From Actinomycetota bacterium (GTDB lineage Bacteria > Actinomycetota > Actinomycetes > Nanopelagicales > Nanopelagicaceae): DNA of 37,556 nt. The stretch lies in assembly GCA_010031635.1 (NCBI GenBank), contig RGZI01000008.1:1-37556 (forward strand), in the 5' to 3' direction. The notes below the pieces were generated by a model. That model was not told where the DNA came from. It saw only the letters and a program-made list of their open reading frames with translations, and did no database searches. Of the stretch, positions 33,921-37,556 are shown one piece after another (positions within the stretch are counted from its first letter, which is position 1; every line of letters starts with the position of its first letter). The position numbers and the translations under genes are program-made.

Positions 33921-35156
33921 GCGAGCCCGTCCGACCGCTTTAAAAAGTAGAAAAGCAACTGGCAAAGTTACTAATGCGCACAGCCATCCGTAACTTGAAA
34001 AAGCAATAATCAAACCAGCAATCGCTCCGCCAAGTGCGCCACCGCCATTCATCAATAAATCAGATAGACCTTGCGAGGCGGCTTTCCCCTCCAACGGAAC
34101 AGATTCAGCCAATAGCGTGGAACCAGCAATCATGGTCATCGACCATCCCAAACCGAGTAAAAATAATCCAATTCCTAATTGAAATACAGCATCTGCATAT
34201 GCCAGACCAGAAACGAGCGCTGCTAAAAGTAAAATCAGTGCACCTAAAATTATGGTTTTTTCGCGGCCAATTCGGTCTGTTAATTTTCCAATCAATGGTG
34301 AAAAGGCATACATACCAAGTACGTGCACACTGATTACTAAGCCAATCAGACGCAGCGCAACATCAACATGTCCCATATGAACTGGAGTCATCACCATAAT
34401 TGTCACCATTGCGATATGACCGATCACAACAGAAGTTAAACCAAGCAACGCCTTAGGTTCTGATCTAACAATTTTAAAAGCGGCTCGAGTTTTAACTGCC
34501 TTTTGCGTGACATTAATATCGGCTTCGGTGCGAGCCAAAAGGTATGGATCAGGTTTCAAAAAGATCAAGATTAATGTTGCTGCGAAAGTCAAAGTAAAGA
34601 TCGAAACTATGTACGAACCAACAAGCCTCGGAAATCCAAGTGATTGCGCCAATGTTCCAGCGGGTTCCATCAAATTCGGTCCTAAGACTGAGCCAACTGT
34701 TGATGCCCAAACTACCAAGGAGAGATCTCTGGCCCGATTTTCATCAGTTGCTAAATCAATTGCGCCGAATCTGGCTTGATATCCAGCCGCAGATGCGCCA
34801 CCAATCATCGAGGCGCCAATCAAAATCATAAAAAATAAATCATTTACTCCACCGATCAAGGCGCAAGTTGCCCCTAAGCCACCAACAAAATATCCAGTAC
34901 TTAACGCTCTGCGTCTGCCACCAAGTGCGGTCCATTTGGCTAGTGGCAACGCTAAAAGCGCTGCGCCGACAACTGTTGCAGTTTGCACTAAACCCGCAAG
35001 CGCATCTGAGCCAGTAATTTGAACAACAAGCAGCGAGCCCGCTGCAAAAGTACCGGAGACACCCAATCCAGAAAGAGTTTGTGCACCTGAGAGGATCCGT
35101 AAACTTTTCTTTTGAATTACTGCAATCTCTTCTTGCCCTAAGTGATTGCTACTCAT
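33906..35156 (-). CDS. Major facilitator superfamily transporter
   Basis: 416 aa with 12 predicted membrane segments in two halves and a central cytoplasmic loop around 205-235. The second-half motif [17 protein letters not shown] is the MFS loop between helices 8 and 9, and a related [10 protein letters not shown] loop occurs in the first half. Substrate unknown; drug or metabolite efflux is typical of this layout. Its ATG lies 2 nt after the parE stop, so the two are co-transcribed. Its last 15 nt overlap parC in antisense. Confidence 0.9.
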   Translation of the reverse strand: MSSNHLGQEEIAVIQKKSLRILSGAQTLSGLGVSGTFAAGSLLVVQITGSDALAGLVQTATVVGAALLALPLAKWTALGGRRRALSTGYFVGGLGATCALIGGVNDLFFMILIGASMIGGASAAGYQARFGAIDLATDENRARDLSLVVWASTVGSVLGPNLMEPAGTLAQSLGFPRLVGSYIVSIFTLTFAATLILIFLKPDPYLLARTEADINVTQKAVKTRAAFKIVRSEPKALLGLTSVVIGHIAMVTIMVMTPVHMGHVDVALRLIGLVISVHVLGMYAFSPLIGKLTDRIGREKTIILGALILLLAALVSGLAYADAVFQLGIGLFLLGLGWSMTMIAGSTLLAESVPLEGKAASQGLSDLLMNGGGALGGAIAGLIIAFSSYGWLCALVTLPVAFLLFKAVGRARLLNA

Positions 35157-35158
35157 TC

Positions 35159-37282
35159 TTAAACGTCAATACGTTCTAGGTCAATCTGATTAGTGCCAAT
35201 AAAATCTCTGCGCGGAGCAACTTCATTTCCCATTAACAACTCAAAGATCTCTTCAGCTTTTGCGGCATCTTTGATCGTGATTCGACGAAGGGTGCGTTTA
35301 GTTGGATCCATTGTAGTTTCCCGCAATTGATCAGCATCCATTTCACCTAATCCTTTATACCGTTGGATGGGTTCGCGCCAGCGTTTTCCATCTTTTTCTA
35401 AACTCTTTAAATGTTTTCGCATCTCATCATCTGAGTAGGTGTACTGGAAATCTCCGCGCTTGGCGCCAACCATCTCGATTCGGTGCAGTGGCGGAACTGC
35501 TGCGAATACCCGACCATCATCAATGAGTGGGCGCATATAACGAAATAGCAAAGTTAGTAATAAGCAGCGAATATGCGCACCATCGACATCAGCATCAGAC
35601 ATCAAAATAACTCGGCCGTATCTTGCTTGATCTAAATCAAATGATCTACCGGAACCGGCTCCAATTACTTGAATGATTGATGCGCATTCAGAGTTATCAA
35701 GCATCGCTGATAGCGAGGCTTTTTGGACATTTAAAATCTTGCCGCGGATTGGTAGCAAAGCTTGGAACTCAGAGTTACGTGCTGATTTTGCGGTACCAAG
35801 TGCTGAGTCACCCTCAACGATAAATAGTTCAGTATGTTCAACCTCATCTGAACGACAATCTGAGAGTTTTGCTGGAAGTGAAGATGATTCAAGCGCATTT
35901 TTGCGGCGTTGCACATCTTTATGTGCCCGTACTGAAACTCGAGTTTTTGCGGCGCCAGCAACTTTTTCTAAAATCAAACGTGACTGAACTTTGCTGCCGC
36001 GGGCCGCGAAGTAACGAGTTAACTCTTTCGAAATAACCGCAGCCACAATTTTGGTGGCGGCAGCAGTTCCTAAAATCTCTTTAGTCTGCCCTTCAAATTG
36101 TGGTTCAGACATTCGTACTGTCACGACAGAAGTAAGACCTTCGAGCACATCATCTTTGATTACATCTGGATCACTTGCTTTAGTAATTCGGGAAGATTTC
36201 AAAGTTTCATTAAATACTTTTGTAATTGAACGCTCAAAGCCAGCCATGTGCGTGCCACCTTTAGGAGTAGCTATCACATTTACAAAGGAACGGTTTGTCG
36301 AGTCGTAACCTTCGCCCCAACGCAACGCAATGTCAACCTCCATGTCACGTTCGACTTCAGTCGGCACTAAATGCCCGGCGCCATCTAATACCGGAACAGT
36401 TTCAACATAATGTCCCCCACCCTTAATGCGAATCACATCGTTAACTGCCTTATCAGGCATCAAGTAAGTGCAGTACTCAGAAATTCCACCAGTGAAATGA
36501 AACTTCTCAGTGGTTTGCACAAGCGTGCGATGATCATGAACCGTAATTGTTAATCCAGGAACTAAAAATGCAGTTTGCCGGGCCCGGGCATGAATATCGG
36601 TGATGTCGTAATCGGCTTCCTTTAAAAAGATTTGTGGGTCTGACCAATATTTAATGCGGGTACCAGTTCCTTTTTTCGGAGCTTTCCCACCTTTGCGTAA
36701 GCCAGATTTTTTACTGAACTTTGCATCTGGTTTTGCGCTATCAAAATTTCCAGGTGCTCCACGTTGGAATGAAATCAAGTGCAACGATCCCCCGCGCGAA
36801 ACTTCAACATCCATTCGAATCGCAAGTGCATTTACAACTGATGCTCCAACTCCATGCAAACCACCAGATGCACCATAAGATCCGCCACCAAATTTTCCAC
36901 CGGCGTGCAAACGGGTCATGACAACTTCAACCCCACTTAATCCGGTCTTTGGCTCGGTATCTACCGGGATGCCGCGGCCATCATCACGGACCTCAATTGA
37001 GCCATCTGTGTCCAAAGTAACTTCCACATTGTGGCAATGTCCAGCCAGCGCCTCATCTACACAGTTATCGATAATCTCCCACAGGCAGTGCATCAAGCCG
37101 CGGGAATCGGTGGAACCGATATACATTCCGGGACGCTTACGGACCGCATCTAGCCCTTCTAGGACCGCTAAGGATTTTGCGTCATAGATGTTGTGATCTG
37201 CTGCTTTACCAGATTTACCACTCTTAGCCGGCTGGCTAGCCCTTTTAGCGCGCGTAGTGGGGGCTTTAACGGCTGGACTCAT
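35159..37282 (-). CDS. parE: DNA topoisomerase IV subunit B
   Basis: 707 aa. GHKL ATPase motifs EIIDNCVDEALAG, DDGRGIPVD and GGLHGVGASVVNALA lie in the first 150 residues. The TOPRIM domain has FIVEGDSALGTAKSAR and LMSDADVDGAHIRCLLL, and the end has RYKGLGEMDADQLRETTMD. EGDSALG, rather than the EGDSAGG of GyrB, points to ParE. It drives ATP-dependent strand passage with ParC. Lys/Ala-rich first 30 residues look disordered. TACCCT lies 8 nt before the ATG, at the edge of the leaderless pattern. Confidence 0.95.
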   Translation of the reverse strand: MSPAVKAPTTRAKRASQPAKSGKSGKAADHNIYDAKSLAVLEGLDAVRKRPGMYIGSTDSRGLMHCLWEIIDNCVDEALAGHCHNVEVTLDTDGSIEVRDDGRGIPVDTEPKTGLSGVEVVMTRLHAGGKFGGGSYGASGGLHGVGASVVNALAIRMDVEVSRGGSLHLISFQRGAPGNFDSAKPDAKFSKKSGLRKGGKAPKKGTGTRIKYWSDPQIFLKEADYDITDIHARARQTAFLVPGLTITVHDHRTLVQTTEKFHFTGGISEYCTYLMPDKAVNDVIRIKGGGHYVETVPVLDGAGHLVPTEVERDMEVDIALRWGEGYDSTNRSFVNVIATPKGGTHMAGFERSITKVFNETLKSSRITKASDPDVIKDDVLEGLTSVVTVRMSEPQFEGQTKEILGTAAATKIVAAVISKELTRYFAARGSKVQSRLILEKVAGAAKTRVSVRAHKDVQRRKNALESSSLPAKLSDCRSDEVEHTELFIVEGDSALGTAKSARNSEFQALLPIRGKILNVQKASLSAMLDNSECASIIQVIGAGSGRSFDLDQARYGRVILMSDADVDGAHIRCLLLTLLFRYMRPLIDDGRVFAAVPPLHRIEMVGAKRGDFQYTYSDDEMRKHLKSLEKDGKRWREPIQRYKGLGEMDADQLRETTMDPTKRTLRRITIKDAAKAEEIFELLMGNEVAPRRDFIGTNQIDLERIDV

Positions 37283-37336
37283 GATTAATAAGGGTACTTG
37301 GTGGAGGTGCTAAATCTTCGCAGGTGAGCCCTTAAC

Positions 37337-37364
37337 TTGAAATGATCTATATCTCTTCTAAATT
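37337..37364 (+). promoter_or_regulatory. Candidate promoter for the DUF7455 gene
   Basis: TTGAAA at 37337-37342, a 16-nt spacer, and TAAATT at 37359-37364. It is about 100 nt before the start codon, so this gene would have a real 5' leader, unlike many here. A GTTCC/GGAAC inverted repeat follows at 37423-37439. Confidence 0.4.
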
Positions 37365-37466
37365 TTCGACACGAAATTCACAGCATTTTAACCTGCGGGG
37401 AATAACTTCAGTGTGTAATGATGTTCCATTAGTAGGAACCAACTAGGGCAGATTGAAGGGATGGCG

Positions 37467-37556
37467 ATGAACAAAATGAATACTTTGGAACACACACCGC
37501 TAACCGCACAAGATCGTTGCGATCGTTGTGGCGCCCAGGCATATGTTCGTGCCGTA
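37467..37556 (+). CDS. DUF7455 zinc-ribbon protein, 3' end outside window
   Basis: 30 codons are visible. The sequence has the actinobacterial DUF7455 signature: LTAQDRCDRCGAQAYVRAV, with the CxxC half of a small zinc ribbon. ATG 37467 has GAAGGG six nt upstream; ATG 37461 and ATG 37476 are alternatives in the same frame. The gene is usually found near sigA and parE in actinobacteria, in line with the order here. Function is unknown. The second half of the metal site lies beyond the window. Confidence 0.85.
   Translation, partial: MNKMNTLEHTPLTAQDRCDRCGAQAYVRAV

Noticed and set aside
1-37556. CRISPR array, prophage, insertion sequence or restriction/defence system
   Set aside because: No spaced direct repeats, transposase, integrase, nuclease-methylase pair or phage genes were seen on either strand.

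Overview
The window looks like a stretch of chromosome from a streamlined, fairly low-GC actinobacterium. Several families are typical of Actinobacteria: DUF3000, DUF3093, DUF3159, DUF4193, DUF7455, SepH, the CeoB/CeoC pair and a PimB-type mannosyltransferase. Base composition, very tight gene packing and small enzymes suggest a freshwater lineage such as Nanopelagicales (acI). That placement is an inference; no rRNA is present to confirm it.

Layout. (1) 1-3.6 kb is the only accessory-looking part. Two secreted paralogs with the same Cys-Lys-rich C-terminal tail face each other across a tRNA-like gene, a strong terminator and a small leaderless membrane ORF. (2) 3.6-10.8 kb holds PlsC, ROK glucokinase, an SRPBCC protein, a FadD15-like acyl-CoA synthetase, a sensorless histidine kinase with a NarL-type regulator, a PimB-like glycosyltransferase and an NlpC/P60 hydrolase. 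Most of this set resembles the M. tuberculosis Rv2182c-Rv2190c neighbourhood. (3) 10.9-37.6 kb follows the order of the M. tuberculosis Rv2671-Rv2703 block and runs towards sigA: RibD-like reductase, DUF3000, RNase D, [FTR1, FadA, FadB], Dxs, [aconitase], TrmA-like methyltransferase, CeoB, CeoC, DUF3159, Dut, [PaaI thioesterase], DUF3093, DUF4193, [acyl desaturase, M81/MlrC], SuhB, SepH, phosphodiesterase, ParC, MFS, ParE, DUF7455. Brackets mark genes that are extra relative to that block.

The genes cover fatty-acid activation and beta-oxidation (FadD, FadA, FadB), lipid and envelope synthesis (PlsC, desaturase, PimB, NlpC/P60), isoprenoid precursors (Dxs), the TCA cycle (AcnA), iron and potassium handling (FTR1, CeoB/C), nucleotide hygiene (Dut), RNA maturation (RNase D, methyltransferase), division (SepH) and chromosome decatenation (ParC/ParE).

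No defence island, CRISPR array, prophage or insertion sequence is visible. The most interesting signals are structural. Many start codons sit 6-7 nt after a TANNNT box, as expected of leaderless mRNAs. Convergent genes share or overlap their stop codons and leave no room for terminators. Perfect inverted repeats lie in front of ftr1, acnA and the desaturase/mlrC pair. Several core proteins lack expected domains: ParC without its C-terminal domain, a TrmA-like enzyme without TRAM/Fe-S, FadD with an internal gap, and a histidine kinase without a sensor. The tRNA-like gene has an anticodon arm that does not fold canonically.
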